Below are positions 1 to 7,779 of a stretch of DNA of 64,000 nt, piece by piece; position 1 is the stretch's first letter, and every line of letters begins with the position of its first letter. The stretch spans positions 372,001 to 436,000 of the forward strand of contig CBDAPU010000001.1 in NCBI GenBank assembly GCA_965198875.1, in the 5' to 3' direction. Source of the DNA: CBDAPU01 sp965198875. Its GTDB lineage: Bacteria; Pseudomonadota; Gammaproteobacteria; Eutrophobiales; Eutrophobiaceae. The position numbers and the translations under genes were made by a program. Under the pieces are notes generated by a model. It searched no databases and was not told the DNA's origin. It saw nothing but the letters and a program-made list of their open reading frames with translations.

Positions 1-19
1 GGAAGATCATGCCCTGATC

Positions 20-304
20 ATGGATAGGGTTAGGGCGATCCGGGCAAGGCTTGAGAAGGCCCTGGAGCCTCGGCATATCGAGATCACCGATGACTCCCAT
101 CGGCATGTCGGCCATGCTGGTGCGGCGGCGGGCGGCGGGCATTTTACCGTCAGCATCATCAGCAATCGATTCATCGGTCACTCAACAATAGAGCGGCATA
201 AGATGGTGTACAGGGCGGTGGATGATTTGTTGGCCGCCGAGATCCATGCGCTCAGTATCCAGGCAAAGACAGTGGAAGAGGTTTCATCAAACAACAGCGG
301 ATAA
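20..304 (+). CDS. bolA: BolA family protein
   Basis: A 94-residue protein of the BolA/IbaG family, small cytosolic proteins that work with monothiol glutaredoxins in iron-sulfur cluster handling and act as stress or morphology regulators. The central block DDSHRHVGHAGA, followed by a glycine-rich loop and HFTVSIISNRFIGHSTIERHK, matches the class II KH-like BolA fold with its conserved histidines. Length is normal for the family. The ATG at 20 is the only sensible start, because the ATG at 9 meets a stop after one codon. The 3' end overlaps the inferred start of dam, so the two are probably cotranscribed and coupled. Confidence 0.93.
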   Translation: MDRVRAIRARLEKALEPRHIEITDDSHRHVGHAGAAAGGGHFTVSIISNRFIGHSTIERHKMVYRAVDDLLAAEIHALSIQAKTVEEVSSNNSG

Positions 305-1113
305 AACCTTTCTTAAAATGGCCGGGTGGTAAATACCGGCTGCTGTCAAGAATAAAGGCCACCTTAAAACCCGGCAATCGACTGATCGAGCCTTTTCTCG
401 GATCGGGCGCTGTGTTTCTAAATACCGACTACAACACCTATCTGCTTGCCGATACCAACCCGGATCTGATCGGCCTTTACCAACAGCTTCTAAGAGAAGG
501 CCCCCCGTTTATCAAATACTGCCGCAGGTTTTTTACGGGTAAGAATAATGCCGGGGAGCAGTATTATGCTTATCGTGAGGAGTTTAATAACACATCCGCC
601 CGGCGTAGAAAATCGGCCTTGTTCCTGTATCTGAACCGGCATGGTTATAACGGTTTATGCCGTTACAACAGTAAAGGCACATTTAATACCCCATTCGGTA
701 GGTATACCAAACCCTACTTCCCGGAAAAAGAGATGCTGGCGTTTATTGCACGCGGTAAAAACGTCACTTTGCTACAGTCCAGTTTCGATGAAAGTATGGC
801 CAGGGCCCGGCCCGGTGATGTGATCTACTGCGACCCCCCTTACACCCCTTTATCTGACGCCGCCTGTTTCACGGACTACCATGTTGGCGGGTTCAACTGG
901 GATGATCAGGTTTTATTAACCGACGCCGCTAAAGAGGCAACCGCTGGAGATATTCAAGTGGTGATTTCAAACCACAATATAAGCGAAATACGCGATCTGT
1001 ATAGAGAGGCCGGGGCAAAAATCCATCGGTTTAAGGTTCAGCGCAGTATCAGTTGTGATGGCAAGAAACGCGAAAAAGTGGGCGAGCTGCTCGCCGTATT
1101 TAACCCCGGCTGA
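286..1113 (+). CDS. dam: DNA adenine methylase (Dam), non-canonical start
   Basis: N6-adenine methyltransferase of the Dam family, expected to methylate GATC and serve mismatch repair and replication control. Visible motifs are FLKWPGGKY near the N-terminus, the SAM-binding EPFLGSGAVF (about residues 35-44) and the catalytic DPPY (about 183-186). The first in-frame ATG is at 412, but homology clearly extends upstream of it. Between the in-frame TGA at 223 and position 412 there is no ATG, GTG or TTG. The best fit is ATC at 286, preceded by GGAAGAGG at 274-281, giving 275 residues against about 278 in E. coli. It would overlap bolA by 19 nt. Identity is near certain; the start codon is inference. 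Confidence 0.9.
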   Translation: MKQQRIKPFLKWPGGKYRLLSRIKATLKPGNRLIEPFLGSGAVFLNTDYNTYLLADTNPDLIGLYQQLLREGPPFIKYCRRFFTGKNNAGEQYYAYREEFNNTSARRRKSALFLYLNRHGYNGLCRYNSKGTFNTPFGRYTKPYFPEKEMLAFIARGKNVTLLQSSFDESMARARPGDVIYCDPPYTPLSDAACFTDYHVGGFNWDDQVLLTDAAKEATAGDIQVVISNHNISEIRDLYREAGAKIHRFKVQRSISCDGKKREKVGELLAVFNPG

Positions 1114-1580
1114 CATGGGTGCATGTTTTTAACTGCAAAACCACTCATCTTTATCTTGTGATTATTGACCGCATGGCTGTGACATTGTTTGCTTAACATT
1201 CTCACAAAGCACCTCAAATCCGGGCAGGGTCATGCCGAGCCTGTCTCTTGGCATGGTGCGAATTTACCGCTCAAACATCTATATGCGGGAGATGATTCGT
1301 AGCCATAATCTCAAACCCTCTTATCTCACGAGGAATGTGCGCCAGTTTCCGCTCAACCCCGACCACCGTTTCGCCAGTGGATGACGGGTGGAGCGTCCCT
1401 GGATGCGGCGCAGCAAAGTGTTGCAAGTATAAACGGCTATGCAGGAAAGGCTCGACATCGGGTGCCCTTGAGTAGCAGCGAGAGAATCCTGGATAAGTCT
1501 CTGCTTCTACACGCCTTTTCAGGTTGTCCGCTCGCCAGTTTTCTCTTATCCTCTGCGCGACCCCATTGCTGGAAAACTGC
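1114..1580. other. Gene-poor stretch upstream of the defence island
   Basis: No convincing gene. Open frames on both strands (for example the minus strand over 1271-1684) show no recognised motif. An imperfect inverted repeat, CATGCCGAG then CTCTTGGCATG, lies at about 1231-1255 and could be a weak hairpin downstream of dam. The stretch marks the change from core genes to accessory genes. Confidence 0.4.
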
Positions 1581-1778
1581 ATGAACAACGAGATATTAAC
1601 CCTGAAAGAGATCGCCGAGTACTTAAAGCTGGCTGAGAAAACAGCGTATCGATTGGCTACTGAGGGGAAGTTGCCGGGGTTCAAGGTCGGTGGACGCTGG
1701 CGCTTTAAGCAGGCGGATGTCGCGGTCTGGATTTCTGAGCGAATGAGCGAAAAGCCAACGTGCGCAGATAAGGGCTGA
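1581..1778 (+). CDS. Excisionase-like helix-turn-helix protein
   Basis: A 65-residue protein made almost wholly of an HTH_17 / excisionase DNA-binding domain. The pattern LTLKEIAEYLKLAEKTAYRL, then PGFKVGGRWRFKQADV and a following tryptophan, is the usual helix-turn-helix plus wing of Xis-type and AlpA-type proteins. ATG 1581 is chosen over the in-frame ATG at 1524 because the domain begins directly after it. It sits 115 nt upstream of the restriction helicase and may regulate it, as such small HTH proteins often accompany R-M or mobile loci. No integrase lies beside it, so a role in excision is unsupported. Confidence 0.75.
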   Translation: MNNEILTLKEIAEYLKLAEKTAYRLATEGKLPGFKVGGRWRFKQADVAVWISERMSEKPTCADKG

Positions 1779-1892
1779 AAGCCGCCTGTTGAGGATGAAG
1801 AAGCCTGGGGGGGGGCTGATCCTGTGCGGGGTATGCAGACAGGTGATGAAAGCCTGTTGACGATGAGGAAACGTAGGGGATCTGATCACAAT

Positions 1893-4800
1893 ATGAGCGA
1901 GCCGTTTTTTGAAAAACCCATACTGAATTCGCCCTATGAGTGCCCATCGGCTCATTGGGAGTTGAAAGACGGGCTGCCGACACAGAATATCGTCCATTCC
2001 CGCCGCAAAGCCGAGTTCATCACGCCCATTCCAAAGCCGAAAAAGCGCACGGACTCCGCTTCTCAAGAGCTGTTTGATGAAAGCCTCGGATTGGGGGATG
2101 GCCGTCAGAAATACGATCCCAGGTCATTGATTAACGAGCTTCGCAGTCAGGTCGACACCTGGCGGGGTTTAGCCAACGAGCGTGACTGGGGGGTGACGCC
2201 GCACACCGCTCGACTGTTGCGCCATTGGCGGCACCATGCGTTCAACGGCATTCGCCCGTTCTTCTGCCAGGTTGAGGCCGTGGAAGTGGCCATCTGGCTC
2301 ACCGAGGTCGCACCTAAAATGGGCAAAACCGGCGGGAAATTCCTCGACCATCTCAAGGCTGCGAATGAAGACGCCAATCCCGGCATACATCGGCTTGCCC
2401 TGAAACTGGCGACCGGTGCGGGCAAGACCACCGTCATGTCGATGCTTATCGCCTGGCAGACGGTGAATGCGGCTCGACAGCCGGGCAGCAGGAAGTTTAC
2501 CCGAGGTTTCCTGGTGGTTACGCCGGGTTTGACCATCAAAGACCGATTGCGGGTGCTCCAGCCCAACGACCCCGACAGCTACTACCAAAGCCGCGAGATT
2601 GTCCCGAACGATATGCTGGCGGATTTGAAGAGCGCCAAAATCGTTATTACCAATTACCACGCCTTCAAGTTGCGCGAGCGGGTCGACCTGTCCAGGGGCA
2701 CGCGCGCTTTGCTCAGGGGTAAGCGCGGCGCAGATCTGAATACGCTGGAAACCGAAGGCCAGATGCTCCAGCGCGTGCTGCCCGAGCTGATGGCCATGAA
2801 GCACATCATGGTGCTCAATGATGAGGCGCATCACTGCTATCGGGAAAAGCCCGGCGACACTGAAGAGGGCGACCTCAAAGGCGATGACAGGAAGGCGGCG
2901 GAAAATAACCGTGAGGCGGCCCGTCTTTGGATCTCAGGGCTGGAGATCATCGCCCGAAAAATCGGCGTCAACCGGGTGATGGATTTATCCGCAACCCCGT
3001 TTTTTCTCAGCGGCTCGGGCTACGCCGAGGGAACGCTGTTTCCCTGGACCATGAGCGATTTCTCCCTCATGGACGCCATTGAATGCGGTATCGTCAAATT
3101 GCCGCGTGTGCCGGTGGCGGACAACATACCCGATGGGGAAATGCCGAGGTTCCGTGAACTCTGGAAGCACATCGGCGCAAAGATGCCGAAAAAAGGCCGG
3201 GGCAAAGCGGCGAAGCTCGACCCGCTCAGCATTCCCGTTGAATTGCAGAGCGCACTAGAGGCGCTTTACGGCCACTACGAGAAGACTTCTGATCTTTGGC
3301 AGCATGCAGGCGTCAAGGTGCCGCCCTGTTTTATCGTTGTCTGTAACAACACCTCCACCTCAAAACTGGTTTACGACTATATCTCCGGTTTTCAGCGCGA
3401 AAACGACGATGGTTCCACGGCGCTTGAAAACGGTCGGCTCAAGCTGTTCCGAAATTTTGACGACCACGGCAATCCGTTGTCGCGACCCAATACGCTGCTG
3501 ATCGACAGCGAGCAGTTGGAATCCGGCGATGCCCTGGACAAGAACTTCCGCGCCATGGCCGATGATGAGATCCAACGCTATCGGCGCGAAATTGTTGAAC
3601 GCACCGGTGATCAACGTCAGGCGGAGAACCTCACCGATCAAGACCTGTTAAGGGAAGTCATGAACACCGTAGGGAAGCATGGCGCGCTCGGCGGCACTAT
3701 CCGTTGTGTTGTTTCCGTCTCCATGCTCACCGAGGGCTGGGACGCCAACACAGTGACCCATGTGCTGGGCGTGCGCGCCTTTGGCACGCAGTTGCTGTGC
3801 GAGCAGGTTATTGGCCGTGCCCTGCGGCGACAATCCTATGATCTGAACGAGGAAAATCGCTTCAACGTCGAGTACGCCGATGTGCTGGGCATTCCCTTCG
3901 ATTTCACCGCAGAGCCGGTGATTGCTCCGCCGCAGTCGCCGCGAAAAACCATCCATGTTCAAGCCGTGCGCCCCGAGCGCGACCCCCTGGAAATTCGCTT
4001 CCCGCATGTCAGCGGCTACCGGGTGGAATTGCCCGAGGAGAGACTGACGGCTGAATTCAACGATGACTCCGTGCTTGAGTTGACCCCTGAACTGGTTGGC
4101 CCATCGGTGACGCAGAATGCCGGCATTATTGGCGAAACCGTTGATCTTAACCTGATGCATACTGATGATTTGCGATCCCAGAGGCTGCTGTATCATCTCA
4201 CGCGCAGACTGCTCTACACAAAATGGCGTGATGCGGGCGAGGAGCCGAAACTTCACCTGTTCGGGCAGCTCAAACGGATCACCCGGCAATGGCTGGACAC
4301 TTATCTCCGCTGCAAGGGCGGCACCTATCCCGCGCAGCTCATGTATCAGGAGCTGGCGGACATGGCCTGCTCGAGGATCACAGCGGCCATCACCCTGGCC
4401 GAGCAGAGTAAGGAGCGGCCCATCAAGGCATTGCTCGACCCCTATAACCCGAGGGGCTCGACCATGCACGTCAATTTCAATACCTCGAAGACCGAGCGCT
4501 GGGAAACAGACCCGCGAAAATCCCACATCAACTGGGTGATTCTGGACAGTCACTGGGAAGGCGAGTTTTGCCGCATCGCCGAAGCCCATGAGCAGGTGAT
4601 TGCCTATGTGAAGAACCACGGCCTGGGATTAGAAGTACCCTATCGCTACGGCTCAGAGGCCCGCCAGTACCGCCCGGACTTTATCGTGCAGATTGACGAT
4701 GGGCAGGATGATCCGCTCAATCTGATCGTGGAAATCAAGGGCTTCAGGCGTGAAGACGCCAAAGAAAAGAAGCTCGCCATGGACACCTACTGGGTCCCCG

Positions 4801-4946
4801 GCGTGAACCATTTGCAGACCTTCGGTCGCTGGGCCTTCGCCGAGTTTACCGATGTCTATGCCATGCAGGATGATTTTGCGAACAAGCTGCAGGCCGAGTT
4901 TAACAAGATGGTGCAGGCCCTTGTAAGACCGCCTGATACACTGTAA
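1893..4946 (+). CDS. Type III-like restriction helicase (BPTD_3080-type Res)
   Basis: A 1017-residue superfamily 2 helicase-nuclease resembling Res subunits of type III restriction systems, specifically what is annotated as BPTD_3080 family. Seen: Walker A ATGAGKTT near residues 173-180, the DEAH box in NDEAHHC near 308, DLSATPF near 363, helicase motif VI region EQVIGRALRR near 640, and a C-terminal PDFIVQ...VEIKG near 928-950 that fits a PD-(D/E)xK nuclease core. ATG 1893 is preferred to 1824 because AGGGGA lies upstream at 1875-1880 and the family begins MSEPFFEKP-like. The gene is open throughout. Its cognate methyltransferase survives only as a fragment at 7011-7517, so this subunit is either silent, inert or protected by another methylase. 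Confidence 0.85.
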   Translation: MSEPFFEKPILNSPYECPSAHWELKDGLPTQNIVHSRRKAEFITPIPKPKKRTDSASQELFDESLGLGDGRQKYDPRSLINELRSQVDTWRGLANERDWGVTPHTARLLRHWRHHAFNGIRPFFCQVEAVEVAIWLTEVAPKMGKTGGKFLDHLKAANEDANPGIHRLALKLATGAGKTTVMSMLIAWQTVNAARQPGSRKFTRGFLVVTPGLTIKDRLRVLQPNDPDSYYQSREIVPNDMLADLKSAKIVITNYHAFKLRERVDLSRGTRALLRGKRGADLNTLETEGQMLQRVLPELMAMKHIMVLNDEAHHCYREKPGDTEEGDLKGDDRKAAENNREAARLWISGLEIIARKIGVNRVMDLSATPFFLSGSGYAEGTLFPWTMSDFSLMDAIECGIVKLPRVPVADNIPDGEMPRFRELWKHIGAKMPKKGRGKAAKLDPLSIPVELQSALEALYGHYEKTSDLWQHAGVKVPPCFIVVCNNTSTSKLVYDYISGFQRENDDGSTALENGRLKLFRNFDDHGNPLSRPNTLLIDSEQLESGDALDKNFRAMADDEIQRYRREIVERTGDQRQAENLTDQDLLREVMNTVGKHGALGGTIRCVVSVSMLTEGWDANTVTHVLGVRAFGTQLLCEQVIGRALRRQSYDLNEENRFNVEYADVLGIPFDFTAEPVIAPPQSPRKTIHVQAVRPERDPLEIRFPHVSGYRVELPEERLTAEFNDDSVLELTPELVGPSVTQNAGIIGETVDLNLMHTDDLRSQRLLYHLTRRLLYTKWRDAGEEPKLHLFGQLKRITRQWLDTYLRCKGGTYPAQLMYQELADMACSRITAAITLAEQSKERPIKALLDPYNPRGSTMHVNFNTSKTERWETDPRKSHINWVILDSHWEGEFCRIAEAHEQVIAYVKNHGLGLEVPYRYGSEARQYRPDFIVQIDDGQDDPLNLIVEIKGFRREDAKEKKLAMDTYWVPGVNHLQTFGRWAFAEFTDVYAMQDDFANKLQAEFNKMVQALVRPPDTL

Positions 4947-4994
4947 TAGCGTACACAGTATTCCTGTAGCAAAGCACAGAGTGAGGAAAGCAAC

Positions 4995-5154
4995 ATGAAA
5001 AATATCACCCTGAGTGCCGATGCACACCTGATCGAGGCGGCTCGCCAGCGAACACACCACCCTGAACGCCAAGTTTCGCGGCTGGCTGGAAGACTATGTT
5101 CAGCGTCAGCGGCAGGCGGAAAGCGCCATGGCAAAAATGCCTATGGGGATGTGA
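4995..5154 (+). pseudogene. Frameshifted VapB-type antitoxin
   Basis: The first 20 or so codons from ATG 4995 read MKNITLSADAHLIEAARQR, the ribbon-helix-helix start of a common VapB-like antitoxin family. The expected continuation, EHTTLNAKFRGWLEDYV then QRQRQAESAM, is present but in another frame, from 5050 to the TGA at 5152. The two parts join around 5046-5052, so bases were lost there and the frame is broken. No PIN-domain VapC follows. The ATG is preceded by GAGGAAAG, so the gene was once translatable. A sequencing error is possible, but neighbouring genes are also broken. Confidence 0.7.
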
Positions 5155-5494
5155 AATTGCTCTATTCGGTGAGCTGGCTTTACCGGATAAAAGCCTTTAT
5201 CTTCAAAAAACTTCCCTGGAAAAAACTGCTGGCCGATCACTTTATCAGCGTATACAGGAAAAAATTGATAGTGATCGCCCAACGAAGGAACAGCCTGAGG
5301 TAGTTGAGATGTAAACACGGTGAAAAAGATATCCTGCCATAAAAAAGCCGAAGGGCGGCAAGGGTTTGCTAGTGGGTATGGTAATCGTACCCCATGTAAA
5401 AAGATTACAGTATTTCTTTATGATGAGGATACATAAATACTATGAGCGATTATAAAGAATCGCTCAATCCAATGGTCATGGTGAGGGGATGCAC
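5155..5494. other. Stretch without an identified gene
   Basis: Between the broken antitoxin and hicA. One frame stays open to 5314 and reads ALFGELALPDKSLYLQKTS with an acidic end. It looks protein-like but is not recognised and may be the tail of a lost gene. The rest holds a 9-bp perfect inverted repeat described separately. Confidence 0.35.
5443..5466. repeat. Perfect 9-bp inverted repeat downstream of hicA
   Basis: TGAGCGATT, a 6-nt spacer ATAAAG, then AATCGCTCA. It lies 28 nt beyond the hicA stop codon. A hairpin would form in the hicBA transcript, but no run of U follows on that strand, so a rho-independent terminator is doubtful. An operator or mRNA-stability element is equally possible. 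Confidence 0.5.
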
Positions 5495-5728
5495 TTACTT
5501 TACTTGCTTCAACAGTCCCAGGTATTTTTCTCTGGACATGCCCGCTGTTTTGCAGCAACTCTTGATAATGTCCAATCCAATTTCATCATACTCGGGTATT
5601 ATTAAGGGTCTGGGCACTCCAGGTTTAACAAGGACATAATGGGAGCCTCGTTTGCGGTCCCGCTTAAAACCATCCTTCTCAAATACTTTGATGAGTGTTC
5701 GATAATCAACAGGCTTGAGCTTGGACAT
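5495..5728 (-). CDS. hicA: HicA toxin, mRNA interferase
   Basis: A 77-residue HicA family toxin with the double-stranded-RNA-binding-like fold, expected to cleave mRNA and inhibit translation. The family marks are visible: FEKDGF, the catalytic histidine in RGSHYVLVKPG (His30), LIIPEYDEIGLDIIKS and a terminal GMSREKYLGLL. The start at 5728 (MSKLKPVDYR) is chosen over the longer frame from 5761 because HicA begins there. It overlaps the 3' end of hicB by 23 nt, so the pair is antitoxin first, toxin second and translationally coupled. It appears intact, unlike most neighbours. Confidence 0.9.
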   Translation of the reverse strand: MSKLKPVDYRTLIKVFEKDGFKRDRKRGSHYVLVKPGVPRPLIIPEYDEIGLDIIKSCCKTAGMSREKYLGLLKQVK

Positions 5729-6068
5729 GATCGGCAACCAGCACTGGCAACGGCACGTCAATCATGCGCTCATTTGGGTTAGGGCTAAGCGCATGGCACT
5801 CTGTATCTCCCCCCCTGGCTGGGCGAAATCCGCAATCCTTTAACACTTGCTCAAGCGTTCCTCGCTCATAACAGGACTCAACAAACACCTGGATAGCTTC
5901 TGCAATGTTTTTCATCGCCTCATCTTCTGTGCGCCCTTGACTATGCACATCTAATCCATGAAAAGCGGCATAATACCAGCCGCCTTCTTCTCTGACATGA
6001 ACAGGGATTTTCATGGTAAATACAAGGACGTTGCCGACTGATTCAAATCCAGGGCTGGATTTTTCCAT
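5706..6068 (-). CDS. hicB: HicB antitoxin
   Basis: A 120-residue antitoxin that binds HicA and probably autorepresses the operon. The partial RNase H-like domain is clear in WYYAAFHGLDVHSQGRTEDE followed by AMKNIAEAIQVFVESC. The start at 6068 (MEKSSPGF) has a strong ribosome site, GGGAGG, 6 nt upstream. The alternative MKIPVHV at 6014 lacks one and would give the shorter usual form. Promoter elements were not resolved. The C-terminal part is short and shows no obvious HTH or RHH DNA-binding domain, so regulation may rely on another route. Confidence 0.88.
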   Translation of the reverse strand: MEKSSPGFESVGNVLVFTMKIPVHVREEGGWYYAAFHGLDVHSQGRTEDEAMKNIAEAIQVFVESCYERGTLEQVLKDCGFRPARGGDTECHALSPNPNERMIDVPLPVLVADHVQAQAC

Positions 6069-6270
6069 AGCTACCTCCCTCTCTGCAGATCTTCAAGGCA
6101 ACGGTGGTGCCGCTGTGAAATTCATGTTCTATGATTATTTTGTCAAACATCGCCGAGCAGTCTAGTACAGAGCCCCTGAAAGAGTAAATAAAAACCCGCA
6201 AAAATCTCCTCAAACTGGCATAAAAGCGCTCATTACCGGGTGGGGAGATACCTTGGCTATGTGTAGCATC

Positions 6271-6392
6271 ATGGCTTTGCAACATTACGCCCCGCCGGAT
6301 ATTTCGGCACCGATGCGCAAAACTGGATGAACGACCGTCAGGAATTGCCCTACACGAATATCAAAAAACTATGGGAGCTAAACCATGAGTGA
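6271..6392 (+). pseudogene. HigA antitoxin remnant
   Basis: ATGGCTTTGCAA at 6271, then in a shifted frame from 6288, reads RPAGYFGTDAQNWMN. HigA family antitoxins carry the motif MALRLARYFGT followed by AQNWMNLQ near their C-terminus, so this is most simply the end of a higA gene with its HTH domain lost and a frameshift inside. The final residues (DRQELPYTNIKKLWEL) do not match. No HigB toxin is visible upstream. The call rests on a short motif. Confidence 0.45.
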
Positions 6393-7002
6393 AAATGAAA
6401 ATAAACTTCCTGATTCACCTGAATATGGCGCCAAACCGTTAGCATATTTTTTCAGAGGCATTAGAAAATTTTTTAACAATGTGTATTTAATCCTGCTTAA
6501 CATTTGGGAAATTATGAGTCGTGTGTTTTTTATTTACTTTTATTTGATTTTTGTTTTAGTAGTTTTCCTGTTTTATTGGTATTTTATTTCTAGTGATCCT
6601 TTTATTTTTATTGATGGCATTGAAATTTATCATAATCAAATTCCAGAGGAATTTTTAAAATTGATACATGATATACCTTTTTTGGTGTTGGGCTTGGTAT
6701 TTGGCGGTATTGGAGGGAGTATTAAGTATATCGTTATCAGCGCTGAAAAAGCAGGAAATCAGGGAGAGTCTACCCTGTCATTGTACGCATTTATATTTGT
6801 TGGCAGTGTAATGGGCATGCTCGCTTTCTTTTTTATCGAAAGCAAAGTGATCGGTGCAGTATTCTATAGCGATACTTCGCTTCATGGTGAAGAAAAAGTA
6901 ACTGGACATGGCATCGCTCTTGCGGCTACGGCAGCGGGATATTTCTGTTTTGAGTTGCTTGGTTTTGCCCGGGACAAACTAAAACAAATTACCGGAAAAT
7001 AG
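6385..7002 (+). CDS. AT-rich multi-pass membrane protein, unknown
   Basis: A 205-residue protein that I do not recognise. Four hydrophobic segments stand out: about residues 48-68 (FFIYFYLIFVLVVFLFYWYF), 93-113 (IPFLVLGLVFGGIGG region), 130-150 and 173-192, with short charged links. The N-terminal 40 residues are polar and probably cytosolic. A clean start, ATG 6385, lies 9 nt before the next gene's counterpart spacing. The coding sequence is much richer in A and T than its flanks, which suggests separate acquisition. It lies between a HigA remnant and a methyltransferase fragment, so a role as a defence effector or immunity protein is conceivable but unproven. Confidence 0.65.
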   Translation: MSENENKLPDSPEYGAKPLAYFFRGIRKFFNNVYLILLNIWEIMSRVFFIYFYLIFVLVVFLFYWYFISSDPFIFIDGIEIYHNQIPEEFLKLIHDIPFLVLGLVFGGIGGSIKYIVISAEKAGNQGESTLSLYAFIFVGSVMGMLAFFFIESKVIGAVFYSDTSLHGEEKVTGHGIALAATAAGYFCFELLGFARDKLKQITGK

Positions 7003-7010
7003 GAAGAGCC

Positions 7011-7517
7011 ATGCCCAGAAAAAACAAACCCACGCCCAAACAAATCGACACCCTGACCCACGCCGATGCGGCGCGGCTGAACATACCCACGGCGGAATAC
7101 GAGGCCATGCTGCACGACAAGGACAAAAGCCCGATTCGCGTTGCCTGCGAGCGGCGCAATCCTGATCTTGATCCGCAACTGATCTGGCGCGGCAAGTACG
7201 ATCAGCCCGGCGATGGCGGCCATGATCCGAGCGGGCGACAGGCGCAGAATCCCAGCACCTTCAGCGTGGAGGCGCCGCCGCTGTATATTCAGGAAAAAGT
7301 CCACCCCAAAGTGCTGATTGACGACCTGCGCCAGCAAACCGAGGCCGCAGAAGCCGAGGCGGAAAAAGGCGATGCCGGCTTCATGGTTGATATGTTCGCC
7401 GACTTTAACGGCCTGCCGAATGAAGCCGCCAAAACCGAGTTCTACCAGCACGAGGCCAACTGGTCGAACCGCATGATTCTGGGCGACAGTCTTCAGGTGA
7501 TGGCCTCCCTTGTTTGA
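7011..7517 (+). pseudogene. N-terminal fragment of adenine-specific methyltransferase (Mod)
   Basis: The first 160 or so residues match the N-terminus of the site-specific methyltransferases that pair with BPTD_3080-type Res: LTHADAARLNIPTAEYEAM, RNPDLDPQLIWRGK, APPLYIQEKVHPKVLIDDL and the approach to the catalytic domain, MILGDSLQVMASL. It then stops within three codons. The SAM-binding and DPPY catalytic parts are absent, so the protein cannot methylate. The break falls near 7505, where the sequence passes directly into the tail of an unrelated ImmA/IrrE gene. A deletion fused the two. The start has AGGAAGAG upstream of ATG 7011. Confidence 0.8.
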
Positions 7518-7779
7518 TGCGGGTCAACTTTCTGAAACAGATTTTTTTTCGCTGTACCAAAAAGAACTGGGGCGTCTTGCGGAAATAAGCCAGGGGGGCG
7601 CAAGCGGTGGAGACTTTTACCGCAATCAACCGCGCAAACTCAGCCCCACTTTTGCCCGTGCATTGATTGGCAGCACACTGGAGGGGCAAACCCTGCATCG
7701 GGATGCCATGAGGATGCTAGGCGTAAAAAAAGTCAAAACCCTAAATGGACTGGGAAGAAAGCTGGGGGTTTTGATGTAA
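7510..7779 (+). pseudogene. C-terminal fragment of ImmA/IrrE-type protein
   Basis: The frame reads FDAGQLSETDFFSLYQKE, then GGDFYRNQPRKLSPTFARAL and STLEGQTLHRDAMRMLGVKK with LGRKLGVL at the end. This matches the C-terminus of HTH-ImmA/IrrE metallopeptidase antitoxins that precede DUF4411 toxin genes. The HTH and the HExxH peptidase parts are missing. The ATG at 7510 is probably accidental. The fragment ends by overlapping the DUF4411 start (TAATGG), the usual arrangement of the intact pair. Confidence 0.65.

Noticed and set aside
3648..4619. Long open frame opposite the restriction helicase
   Set aside because: It lies wholly antisense to a well-supported gene, has no recognisable domain, and reads like the complement of a GC-rich coding region.
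6043..6285. Minus-strand frame upstream of hicB
   Set aside because: It overlaps the hicB start region and no family match is visible; the strong ribosome site belongs to hicB.
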